Of a stretch of DNA of 6,347 bases, positions 1-5,788 are shown in pieces. The notes under the pieces were generated by a model that saw nothing but the letters and a program-made list of their open reading frames with translations, was not told the DNA's origin and made no database searches. A program made the translations under genes and the position numbers. The stretch spans positions 1 to 6,347 of the forward strand of contig JAUWHL010000121.1 in NCBI GenBank assembly GCA_030605895.1. Reading direction: 5' to 3'. The stretch is from Promethearchaeota archaeon. Its GTDB lineage: Archaea; Asgardarchaeota; Lokiarchaeia; Sigyniarchaeales; SOKP01. The first letter of the stretch is position 1; each line of letters opens with the position of its first letter.

Positions 1-15
1 AATATATATTATTGA

Positions 16-648
16 TTATAATTTAACTTCTCCATCAATTCTGACTATTCTTCCATCAATATGCAATCTTCTATCACAGAAAAGCTCTATAGCTTTTGGA
101 AATGCTTTATGTTCCCATTTTAAGATTCTGGGGCCTAAAGTATCCTTAGTATCTGTATCATAAACAGGTACGCATTTTTGGATGATAATGGGTCCATGAT
201 CTTCATGAAGATCAACGAAATGGACAGTAACTCCCGAAACTTTAACGCCATAGGCTAATGTGTCTTCATGGGCATGCATGCCTTTAAAACTCGGAAGAAG
301 AGCGGGATGAATATTCATAATATTCCCTTTAAAATGGTTTAAGAACATTTCACTGATAAAACGCATGTAACCAACAAGCACGATAAGTTCACATTCATAT
401 TTATCTAGTACCTCTATCATTTTTTGGTCAAATTCCTCTCTTATCCCTCTATGCTTGTCTGATTCAATTAAAACATAAGATATATTATGATTTTTAGCTC
501 TTTCCATACAATAAGCTCCCGCTTTATTATATATTAGTACTTCTACTGTTGCTTTATCTTTTAAAATCCCGGTTTCACATGCATTAACTATTGCTTCAAA
601 ATTCGAGCCCGAACCAGAAGCAATTGCGCCTATTTTTAATTTTCCCAT
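16..648 (-). CDS. purN: Phosphoribosylglycinamide formyltransferase (GAR transformylase)
   Basis: PurN transfers a formyl group from 10-formyltetrahydrofolate to glycinamide ribonucleotide, the third step of de novo purine synthesis, in the cytosol. The 210-residue protein has the usual family length. Its N-terminus carries the phosphate-binding segment IASGSGSNF (residues 9-17). The catalytic triad is intact: N112 and H114 in NIHPALLPSFKG and D150 in EDHGPII, each six residues later than N106, H108 and D144 of the E. coli enzyme. H143 in TVHFVD is also typical. The ATG at 648 is chosen because the Rossmann-like strand begins directly after it. No Shine-Dalgarno sequence is seen, and a TATA-like box lies about 30 bases upstream, so the mRNA may have a very short leader. 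It is divergent from aCPSF1. Its presence implies folate-linked one-carbon transfer rather than formate-dependent PurT, an inference. The stop is TAA, so TAA works as a stop here. Confidence 0.95.
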   Translation of the reverse strand: MGKLKIGAIASGSGSNFEAIVNACETGILKDKATVEVLIYNKAGAYCMERAKNHNISYVLIESDKHRGIREEFDQKMIEVLDKYECELIVLVGYMRFISEMFLNHFKGNIMNIHPALLPSFKGMHAHEDTLAYGVKVSGVTVHFVDLHEDHGPIIIQKCVPVYDTDTKDTLGPRILKWEHKAFPKAIELFCDRRLHIDGRIVRIDGEVKL

Positions 649-673
649 AATACATTCTATGATTTACTCTCAA

Positions 674-684
674 AAAAATATAAC
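674..684 (-). promoter_or_regulatory. Possible TATA box for purN
   Basis: Read on the minus strand, this stretch gives GTTATATTTTT. It sits 26-36 bases upstream of the purN ATG, which would put transcription start only a few bases before the start codon, as in leaderless or short-leader archaeal genes. AT-rich surroundings make chance matches common, so this is tentative. Confidence 0.3.
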
Positions 685-730
685 TTATTAATGAAGAATT
701 ATTGTAAGAAAAAGAGGTTTAAAAAAAATA

Positions 731-779
731 TTTTTATTTGATTAGTTTTAATTGATAAGACTAAAGTTTTTATTTGATT
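731..779. repeat. 13-bp direct repeat, two copies 36 bases apart
   Basis: TTTTTATTTGATT occurs exactly at 731-743 and 767-779. The spacing of 36 bases is a little over three helical turns, so paired regulator sites are possible. The low complexity of the sequence weakens this. Confidence 0.4.
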
Positions 780-825
780 GATTCATATTTATCTTAGAAA
801 TTTAGTAATATTTCATTCTAAAAAT

Positions 826-863
826 TATTCTCTTCCGAAAAAAAACTATAAAGTAAGAGAATA
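826..863. repeat. 9-bp inverted repeat in divergent promoter region
   Basis: TATTCTCTT (826-834) is perfectly complementary to AAGAGAATA (855-863) across a 20-base spacer. It is more GC-containing than its surroundings and could be an operator for either divergent gene. There is no direct evidence of function. Confidence 0.4.
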
Positions 864-1071
864 TAATACTATTTATTAAAAATAAGCATTTACAAATAAC
901 CAAACTATATATAAATGAGATTTCAAGTGTTATTATTGAATACATTAATACGTAATTATATTTAAACTAAAAAAAATCAAGAAATCATGAAATAAGAATC
1001 TAAATTTTACGAATTAAATATTTCATTAAATATCAATTAGAAAAATTAATTAACTAGCTTAAGGAAGATTT

Positions 1072-1194
1072 ATGAGTTTTGAAAGTGAATTGGAACGAAT
1101 TAAGAATGAAATTGTTCAGATCCTTCCCTCAGAAATAAAAGTTAAGAAAATTGAGTTTGAAGGCACAGAAATTGCAGTATATTCTGAAAATTAA
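1072..1194 (+). pseudogene. N-terminal KH1 segment of aCPSF1, cut off by in-frame TAA
   Basis: An ATG at 1072 opens 40 codons (MSFESELERIKNEI... to ...VYSEN) followed by TAA at 1192-1194. This is the same frame as the large ORF beginning at 1246 (1246 minus 1072 is 58 codons). The peptide resembles the conserved aCPSF1 N-terminus: an acidic helix followed by KIEFEGTEIAVYSEN, where family members recalled from memory have VEFEGPEVVIYTKNP. The 17 sense codons between the TAA and the ATG at 1246 (DVEAIESSNILKDLAKT) also continue the family alignment. Joined, the two parts give 58 + 578 = 636 residues, the usual aCPSF1 length. A weak Shine-Dalgarno-like AAGGAAG (1061-1067) precedes the ATG at 1072. 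The break may be a base-call error, a genuine nonsense mutation, or a readthrough site. If it is an error, this segment belongs to one CDS covering 1072-2982. Confidence 0.8.
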
Positions 1195-1245
1195 GATGTA
1201 GAAGCAATTGAAAGTTCAAATATATTAAAGGACTTAGCAAAAACA

Positions 1246-2982
1246 ATGCGAAAACGAGTTGTTTTTCGGTGGAATGTTGATAAACGCAAAGATCCCGCCG
1301 AAACGGAGAGTTATATTAGAAATTTAGTGAATGAGGATGCTGAAATCACTAATCTCGAATTTGATCATGCTAGAGGGGAAGTAATAATAGAATCAGGGAA
1401 ACCGGGGCTCGTTATCGGAAAAAAAGGAGTAAACCTAAAAGAAATAAGAACCAACACATTTTGGCAACCGAGAACAATAAGAACACCTCCATTGAATTCA
1501 AGAACAATTCAATTAATAAGAGGAATGCTTACAAAAGAACGTCAAACTCAAAAAGATATTCTATTGAAAATAGGTAAAAGAATACATAGACCTGCTCTCT
1601 TTAAGAACTTAAACATTAGGTTAACTGCTTTAGGTGGCTTTAGAGAAGTAGGAAGATCGTGTATATTAATGCAAACAAAGGATAGTAGTGTATTACTAGA
1701 TTGTGGATTAAATGTTGGGAATCCCAATGATAGATTTCCCTACTTCTATATTCCTGAATTTTCAGTAAGAGATCTTGATGCGGTTATTATTTCACATGCA
1801 CATTTAGATCATTGTGGTATTGTTCCATTTCTATATAAATATGGGTATCGTGGACCAGTTTATTCTACATTACCCACAAGAAATCTCTCTACAATGCTTC
1901 AATTAGATTTCATTCAAATTTGCGAAAAAGAAGGATCACCATCACCATATTCGAAAAGGGATGTTAAATCAACAGTCCTTCATACAATCCCTCTTTCTTG
2001 GGGAAAAGTGACGGATATCGCACCTGATATTAAATTAACCCTTCATAATTCCGGGCATATTTTAGGTTCATCAATGATACACTTACATTTTGGAAAAGGA
2101 GATTATAATTTTGTATATACGGGAGATTTTAAATTTCAAAAAACACGATTATTAGAGAAGGCTGCTGTTAAATTCCCAAGAGTAGAATCTCTTCTAATTG
2201 AATCTACTTATGGTGGACCTCAAGATCGAATTCCTAGCAGACAAGAATCTGAAAAAGAACTTAAACAGATTTTAAATTCTACCCTTAAGAGGGGTGGGAA
2301 GGTTTTAGTTCCAGTGTTAGCTGTAGGGAGAGCTCAAGAATTATTAATAGTTTTAGAAGAGTATATTTCAAAAGGTATTATTGATAAAGTACCTATTTTT
2401 ATTGATGGATTAATTAGTGAAGCTACTGCTATTCATACTGCTAACCCTGATTTTCTTAGTAGTGATCTACGAGAAAAAATCTTACATCAAGGAAAGAATC
2501 CCTTTCTGAGTGACTTTTTTGAAACAGTCTCAGCTCAAGAAGAAAGACTCGATATTATAAAAGGGGGACCATGTATTATTATGGCTACAAGTGGAATGCT
2601 TATTGGGGGCCCATCTGTGCAATACTTAAGAGCTCTAGCTAATGATGCCAAAAATTCATTGATTTTTGTATCTTACCAAGTTTCAAATACGCTTGGGAGT
2701 CGTATCCAGCGCGGATTCCGAGAATTCCAGTATTCTGATGCGAAAGGAAGAACTCAGCTAGTAAGACTGAATTTAAAGGTATTTACCTTAGAAGGATTTT
2801 CCGGGCACTCATCCCGAAGCCAAATTTCCCAATTTCTTAGAAGAATTCAACCACGACCTAAATCGATCTTAGTAAACCATGGAGAAGAATCAAAATGCAT
2901 AAGTCTGTCAACTATGATTCATAAAAAGCTCAGAAAGTCAACAAAAAGTCCCAAGAATTTGGAAACCGTCTTTCTTAAATGA
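1246..2982 (+). CDS. aCPSF1/FttA: KH-domain beta-CASP ribonuclease, transcription termination factor (main open part)
   Basis: aCPSF1 (FttA) is the archaeal relative of CPSF73. It cleaves nascent RNA at U-rich 3' ends and promotes transcription termination as a cytosolic dimer acting with RNA polymerase. In this 578-residue reading, the KH2 loop is IGKKG (57-61). The metallo-beta-lactamase fold begins near LTALGGFREVGRS (127-138). Zinc ligands are H184, H186, D188 and H189 (HAHLDH), H271 (GHILGS) and D294 (YTGDF). Beta-CASP motifs are E319 (ESTYG), H397 (AIHTA) and H521 (GFSGHS), with a C-terminal VNHGE at 541-546 (H545). All catalytic residues are present, so the enzyme core looks functional. 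The start at 1246 is simply the first ATG after the in-frame TAA at 1192. No Shine-Dalgarno sequence is evident there, and starting here would remove KH1 and the N-terminal helix, so the biological start is probably 1072. Confidence 0.93.
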   Translation: MRKRVVFRWNVDKRKDPAETESYIRNLVNEDAEITNLEFDHARGEVIIESGKPGLVIGKKGVNLKEIRTNTFWQPRTIRTPPLNSRTIQLIRGMLTKERQTQKDILLKIGKRIHRPALFKNLNIRLTALGGFREVGRSCILMQTKDSSVLLDCGLNVGNPNDRFPYFYIPEFSVRDLDAVIISHAHLDHCGIVPFLYKYGYRGPVYSTLPTRNLSTMLQLDFIQICEKEGSPSPYSKRDVKSTVLHTIPLSWGKVTDIAPDIKLTLHNSGHILGSSMIHLHFGKGDYNFVYTGDFKFQKTRLLEKAAVKFPRVESLLIESTYGGPQDRIPSRQESEKELKQILNSTLKRGGKVLVPVLAVGRAQELLIVLEEYISKGIIDKVPIFIDGLISEATAIHTANPDFLSSDLREKILHQGKNPFLSDFFETVSAQEERLDIIKGGPCIIMATSGMLIGGPSVQYLRALANDAKNSLIFVSYQVSNTLGSRIQRGFREFQYSDAKGRTQLVRLNLKVFTLEGFSGHSSRSQISQFLRRIQPRPKSILVNHGEESKCISLSTMIHKKLRKSTKSPKNLETVFLK

Positions 2983-2997
2983 GATCTAAGATCTCAT
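2979..2997 (+). terminator. Perfect 8-bp hairpin spanning the aCPSF1 stop codon
   Basis: ATGAGATC (2979-2986) pairs perfectly with GATCTCAT (2990-2997) around a TAA loop, and the TGA stop (2980-2982) lies inside the left arm. T-tracts follow at 3014-3018 and 3042-3047, which suit archaeal U-rich termination. Archaeal termination does not normally need a hairpin, so the stem may instead affect mRNA stability or 3'-end processing. The role is inferred. Confidence 0.5.
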
Positions 2998-3013
2998 GAA
3001 TTTTAAAACTATC

Positions 3014-3047
3014 TTTTTAAAATAAACCAATCTTTTATTTATTTTTT
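3014..3047 (+). terminator. T-tracts downstream of aCPSF1, likely U-rich termination region
   Basis: Runs of five (3014-3018) and six T (3042-3047), with a further run of four between them, lie 30-65 bases after the aCPSF1 stop. U-tracts of this kind are the known archaeal termination signal and the cleavage context of aCPSF1 itself. The assignment is by position and composition only. Confidence 0.4.
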
Positions 3048-3083
3048 AGAGAAAAATTAATTTTTTTAAACAGTATTAATTAC

Positions 3084-3095
3084 TCTTTTTAAATA
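3084..3095 (+). promoter_or_regulatory. Possible TATA box upstream of the NapH-like gene
   Basis: CTTTTTAAATAG is TATA-like but lies so near the GTG at 3103 that transcription would start around 3112-3117. That would favour a downstream start such as TTG 3112. An alternative TTTTTTTAAAC at 3061-3071 would fit the GTG better. Both are tentative in such AT-rich sequence. Confidence 0.2.
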
Positions 3096-3102
3096 GTGTT
3101 TT

Positions 3103-4053
3103 GTGGTATCTTTGAATTTAAAAGACTTTAAAATTAAAAATCATCTGACAACAATATTAAGACACTTTGTTCAAATTGTTGCTTTCATCCTTATTAATTT
3201 CATTATCCTTGAATTAATCTTTTCTATTAATTTAAAAGGTATTGAAGAACTTTTTAAAATACTTCCCATCTTGAATTCTCCTCGAAATCCACTTTCAAAG
3301 GGGGCTGGAATTTTAGAGTATGCTTTCTTTTCTATTACAGAAGGAGTAATCCCAATATTTCTATTAGGGGTTTTTATTTTAATTATATTATTTACAAACA
3401 GATTCTTTTGTGGATGGATATGCCCTATTGGTACAATTCAAGATGCATGCGCGGCGATCCCAACAAAGAAAAGAACACTAAAGATCAGTACACATAATTC
3501 GTTATTGAAAATTAAATATATGATAATAATCTTTTTGATAATTCTTTTACTTCCCTTAGGTATTATTTATTCCACAAATATATCCTTTTATATAGAGTTT
3601 AGAAATAATTTAGGTGATTTTGGGGATAAACCTTTATCTTATTTCTCTCTCTCGGAATATATTTTTGTATTTTTTCCAGATTTGGTTAAGGAAATTTTTC
3701 AAAATGCAAGTTTAGGACCTCTTTTTTCCAATTTTTTAGTATTTTTCATTTCAATCTTTTATTTAATTATTATAGTTTTATCAGTCTGGTATCCAAGAGT
3801 CTATTGTAGATATCTTTGTCCATTTGCCGCATTATCTTCTGCTATAAGTGATTTTTCATTCCTAAAATTATCAAGAAGCCCTGTAAGATGTGTAGGAAGA
3901 ACTGAATGTGGTATTTGCGAAAAAGTATGCCCAAAACAAATAAGAATACTTGATGAACCTTTTGAGTTTTTTACAGGAAAAGGGGAATGTAATTACTGTT
4001 TAAAATGCAGAGAAGTATGTCCATATAAAGCAATAGATATCAAATTCGGTTGA
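3103..4053 (+). CDS. NapH-like membrane protein with ferredoxin-type 4Fe-4S motifs
   Basis: This is an integral membrane electron-transfer protein of the NapH/YccM-like 4Fe-4S family. Such proteins pass electrons between a quinol or membrane donor and a partner oxidoreductase. Hydrophobic segments are visible at about residues 20-42, 70-98, 136-157 and 207-229, with a weaker one near 183-192. The two family-defining CX3CP motifs follow membrane segments: C103/C107 (CGWICP) and C235/C239 (CRYLCP). The C-terminus is a two-cluster ferredoxin domain with C263, C269, C272, C276 and C296, C299, C302, C306. The start is GTG at 3103, just after an in-frame TAG at 3094-3096. A TTG at 3112 is an alternative, and no strong Shine-Dalgarno sequence is seen. 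Neighbours give no redox partner: aCPSF1 is upstream and a dNTPase downstream. The specific donor, acceptor and pathway are therefore unknown. Family membership is secure; NapH itself is not claimed. Confidence 0.88.
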   Translation: MVSLNLKDFKIKNHLTTILRHFVQIVAFILINFIILELIFSINLKGIEELFKILPILNSPRNPLSKGAGILEYAFFSITEGVIPIFLLGVFILIILFTNRFFCGWICPIGTIQDACAAIPTKKRTLKISTHNSLLKIKYMIIIFLIILLLPLGIIYSTNISFYIEFRNNLGDFGDKPLSYFSLSEYIFVFFPDLVKEIFQNASLGPLFSNFLVFFISIFYLIIIVLSVWYPRVYCRYLCPFAALSSAISDFSFLKLSRSPVRCVGRTECGICEKVCPKQIRILDEPFEFFTGKGECNYCLKCREVCPYKAIDIKFG

Positions 4054-4189
4054 AAATCTTTTATTAAAATAAAAATTAAAAATTAATTTAACCACCTTTC
4101 TACTTAAATCCGATAAATTTTAATACTGAAGTGGTATAATCTTCTTAAGAGCCTATTCTATCTTATATCAATAATTTCTTGGGAATAAG

Positions 4190-4211
4190 TTTAAAATCAA
4201 AGGATTTTAAA
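4190..4211 (+). promoter_or_regulatory. Perfect 9-bp inverted repeat just before the dNTPase start
   Basis: TTTAAAATC (4190-4198) and GATTTTAAA (4203-4211) are exact inverted copies around an AAAG loop, ending four bases before the ATG at 4216. As DNA it could be an operator overlapping a TATA-like TTTAAAA. As RNA it would form a stem next to the start codon and could limit initiation. AT richness makes chance palindromes more likely, but nine perfect pairs at this position are notable. Confidence 0.45.
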
Positions 4212-4215
4212 AATT

Positions 4216-5409
4216 ATGGATAAACGTACAATTGATCTTTTACAGACACGGATGAAAAGGGATGATGTTGGAATTCATGGTATATTAGATTCTGAAGCCA
4301 CTAGATATTATGAAGAAGAAAGTGAAGAAATTAGGCCTGCCTTCTTTAGAGATGTAGATAGAATAGTTCATAGCAAGGCATTTGCTCGATATATTGATAA
4401 ATCTCAAGTATTTTTTGATATTAATAACGCAAATATTACTCACAGGTCATTACATGTTACTTTAGTTTCACGACTTAGTAGGCAAATAGGTCGTGTTCTA
4501 AGGTTAAATACAGACTTAATAGAAGCAATTGCTTTAGGGCATGATATAGGACACTCTCCATTTGGACATCTAGGAGAAGATATATTAAATGAAATTAGTA
4601 AGCAATATAATATGGGAACATTTAGCCATAACGCCCAGGGAATAAGATGGCTCTCTCATCTAGAAAAGAGATTTCCCAATAAACCAGCTAAAGGTCTTAA
4701 CTTGACTTTACAGGTCCTTGATGGGATTTTATGCCACGATGGTGAAGTAAATGAACAAAAATTGAAACCAATTAAAAGAAATGGAAAATCTTGGGAAGAT
4801 CACTTTAATGAATATGAAGATTGTTCTCATGAAAATAAAATTAAGAGAATACCGATGACATATGAAGGAATTGTTATGCGTTTTGCTGACACAATTTCAT
4901 ATATCGGAAGAGATATCGAAGATGCTATTCTATTAAAGTTGATTAGTCGAGAAGAAATTCCTAAAAATTGTAAAAGGATTTTGGGAGATACCAATCCTAA
5001 AATAATAAATACTTTAATAACAGATGTACTTAATTTCAGTCTAGATAATGATATTATTGGCTATAGCGATGAGATCTTCCAAGCTTTAAAAGACTTGAAA
5101 GCATTCAATTATGAGAAAATTTATATCAGGAGAGATTTAGAAGCAATCTCCTCTGAAAAAACATTCTTAGACATATTGAAGGATAAATTCATATTAATTT
5201 TTGAAAGTTCTTTGAAAGATTTAGAGAACGAAAATTATGGCGCCCCTATCTTTAAAGATCACATTGAGTATATTGATAACCAAAATTTTACTACTTATTT
5301 TAAACCACTTAAAAGTAATAAACAGTTAACCCTAATAGTAAGAGATTATATCGCAGGAATGTCTGATAATTATTTTAATAAAATTTATGAAAGATTTCAT
5401 AAAAAATGA
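4216..5409 (+). CDS. HD-domain deoxynucleotide triphosphohydrolase (dGTPase-like)
   Basis: dGTPase-type enzymes hydrolyse dNTPs to the deoxynucleoside and triphosphate, controlling nucleotide pools. The 397-residue protein shows the family motifs in order. RDVDRIVHSKAFARYIDKSQVF (residues 45-66) is the N-terminal helix pair. H76 (NITHRS) and H109-D110 (ALGHDIGH) are metal ligands, with H113 and H118 nearby, then FSHNAQ (136-141) and GLNLT (160-164). D225 in RFADTISYIGRDIEDA is the fourth HD ligand, and RDYIAGMSDNYF (376-387) is the conserved C-terminal helix. All four metal residues (H, HD, D) are present, so activity is expected. The ATG at 4216 precedes the conserved region by a plausible tail. 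There is no convincing Shine-Dalgarno sequence, only an AAAGGA at 4199-4204. The gene stands alone, with 162 bases before it. Substrate preference, and whether it is housekeeping or antiviral, cannot be told from sequence. Confidence 0.92.
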   Translation: MDKRTIDLLQTRMKRDDVGIHGILDSEATRYYEEESEEIRPAFFRDVDRIVHSKAFARYIDKSQVFFDINNANITHRSLHVTLVSRLSRQIGRVLRLNTDLIEAIALGHDIGHSPFGHLGEDILNEISKQYNMGTFSHNAQGIRWLSHLEKRFPNKPAKGLNLTLQVLDGILCHDGEVNEQKLKPIKRNGKSWEDHFNEYEDCSHENKIKRIPMTYEGIVMRFADTISYIGRDIEDAILLKLISREEIPKNCKRILGDTNPKIINTLITDVLNFSLDNDIIGYSDEIFQALKDLKAFNYEKIYIRRDLEAISSEKTFLDILKDKFILIFESSLKDLENENYGAPIFKDHIEYIDNQNFTTYFKPLKSNKQLTLIVRDYIAGMSDNYFNKIYERFHKK

Positions 5410-5485
5410 TATTCTTTTCACTATCTTAGCTTAAATTGATTATTATATTATACCTATATCATATAGATATTTAATCAAAAAAGGG

Positions 5486-5629
5486 TGGATTACACTAGGA
5501 GGAATATAGTAAAAAAGTAAATTCAGTTTATTACGGGGTTTTTTTTTTCAGTCACACGGGGTTTTAAAAACTAGTTTTTTTTAAACTGATATCTTTTTAA
5601 AGTCCTCCAGATAAAGTATGTGTAATCCA
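5486..5629 (+). ncRNA. Nested inverted-repeat element: candidate structured RNA or miniature element
   Basis: Four arms pair in nested order across 144 bases: TGGATTACAC (5486-5495) with GTGTAATCCA (5620-5629); GGAGGA (5498-5503) with TCCTCC (5603-5608); AAAAAG (5512-5517) with CTTTTT (5593-5598); and TCAGTTTA (5523-5530) with TAAACTGA (5582-5589). The centre holds two ACGGGGTTTT copies, a run of ten T (5539-5548) and the palindrome AAAAACTAGTTTTT (5566-5579). The collinear order argues for one long folded RNA or hairpin-shaped DNA. The perfect 10-bp ends would also suit a miniature transposable element, but no target-site duplication is visible. The fold would be the same from either strand; plus is assumed from the neighbours. 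I do not recognise it as SRP RNA, RNase P RNA or another named family. Confidence 0.5.
5533..5565. repeat. Two ACGGGGTTTT copies inside the inverted-repeat element
   Basis: ACGGGGTTTT is exact at 5533-5542 and 5556-5565, and each copy is preceded by CAGT (5524-5527 and 5549-5552). The first copy runs into a ten-T tract, a U-rich termination-like sequence. These G-runs stand out in an AT-rich gap. Confidence 0.5.
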
Positions 5630-5691
5630 GTAAATTAATATCGATCTTAGTAAATAAATTTATCTTATTTGACAAAAAAATAAAAAAAGAA

Positions 5692-5745
5692 AATTGGTTA
5701 TAATTTACAAGTTCCTTATTAATTTTGTTTTGGATTTAACCAATT
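5692..5745. repeat. 9-bp inverted repeat upstream of tRNA-Gln
   Basis: AATTGGTTA (5692-5700) pairs perfectly with TAACCAATT (5737-5745). Allowing one bulged T (5701), three further pairs (5702-5704 with 5734-5736) extend the stem. It lies 43 bases before the tRNA and could be a hairpin at the end of an upstream transcript or a protein-binding palindrome. Confidence 0.4.
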
Positions 5746-5788
5746 GAGAAAGTTTTTTAGAGTTATCAAATTATTAATAATCAAATAC

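Larger units (their letters stand above)
649..1071. other. Gene-free divergent intergenic region
   Basis: This 423-base gap between the divergent purN and aCPSF1 genes has no credible open reading frame on either strand and is far more AT-rich than the flanking genes. It must hold both promoters. Visible structure consists of a 13-base direct repeat (731-743 and 767-779) and a 9-bp inverted repeat (826-834 with 855-863), listed separately. Nothing else could be recognised. Confidence 0.7.
5410..5788. other. Intergenic region with no gene but two inverted-repeat structures
   Basis: No credible coding frame is seen on either strand in these 379 bases. The region contains the nested inverted-repeat element at 5486-5629, a second inverted repeat at 5692-5745, and a short CTATAT/ATATAG palindrome at 5454-5466. 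It also presumably holds the dNTPase 3' end and the tRNA promoter, though no convincing TATA box at the expected distance from the tRNA was picked out. Confidence 0.6.

Noticed and set aside
1192..1194. Genome-wide reassignment of TAA as a sense codon
   Set aside because: TAA terminates purN here, and the other three complete genes have no internal TAA despite being rich in Lys, Glu and Gln codons. A general code change would show up in them.
1192..1194. Pyrrolysine or selenocysteine insertion at the aCPSF1 stop
   Set aside because: Those use UAG and UGA respectively; this codon is UAA.
4091..4135. ACCAC/GTGGT inverted repeat between the NapH-like gene and the dNTPase
   Set aside because: Only five perfect pairs with a long loop and a bulged extension; too weak to list as a feature.
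4216..5409. Antiviral (SAMHD1-like or defence-island) dNTPase
   Set aside because: The motifs fit ordinary dGTPase-type enzymes, and no defence genes or mobile elements are next to it.
5486..5629. CRISPR array
   Set aside because: The only direct repeat is a 10-base pair of copies with one short interval; there are no regular repeat-spacer units.
5486..5629. SRP RNA or RNase P RNA
   Set aside because: The conserved SRP helix 8 motifs and the RNase P core motifs are not visible, and the element is too short for either.
5486..5629. Confident call as an insertion sequence or MITE
   Set aside because: Inverted ends are perfect for 10 bp, but no transposase or flanking target-site duplication is seen, and copy number cannot be tested in one window.
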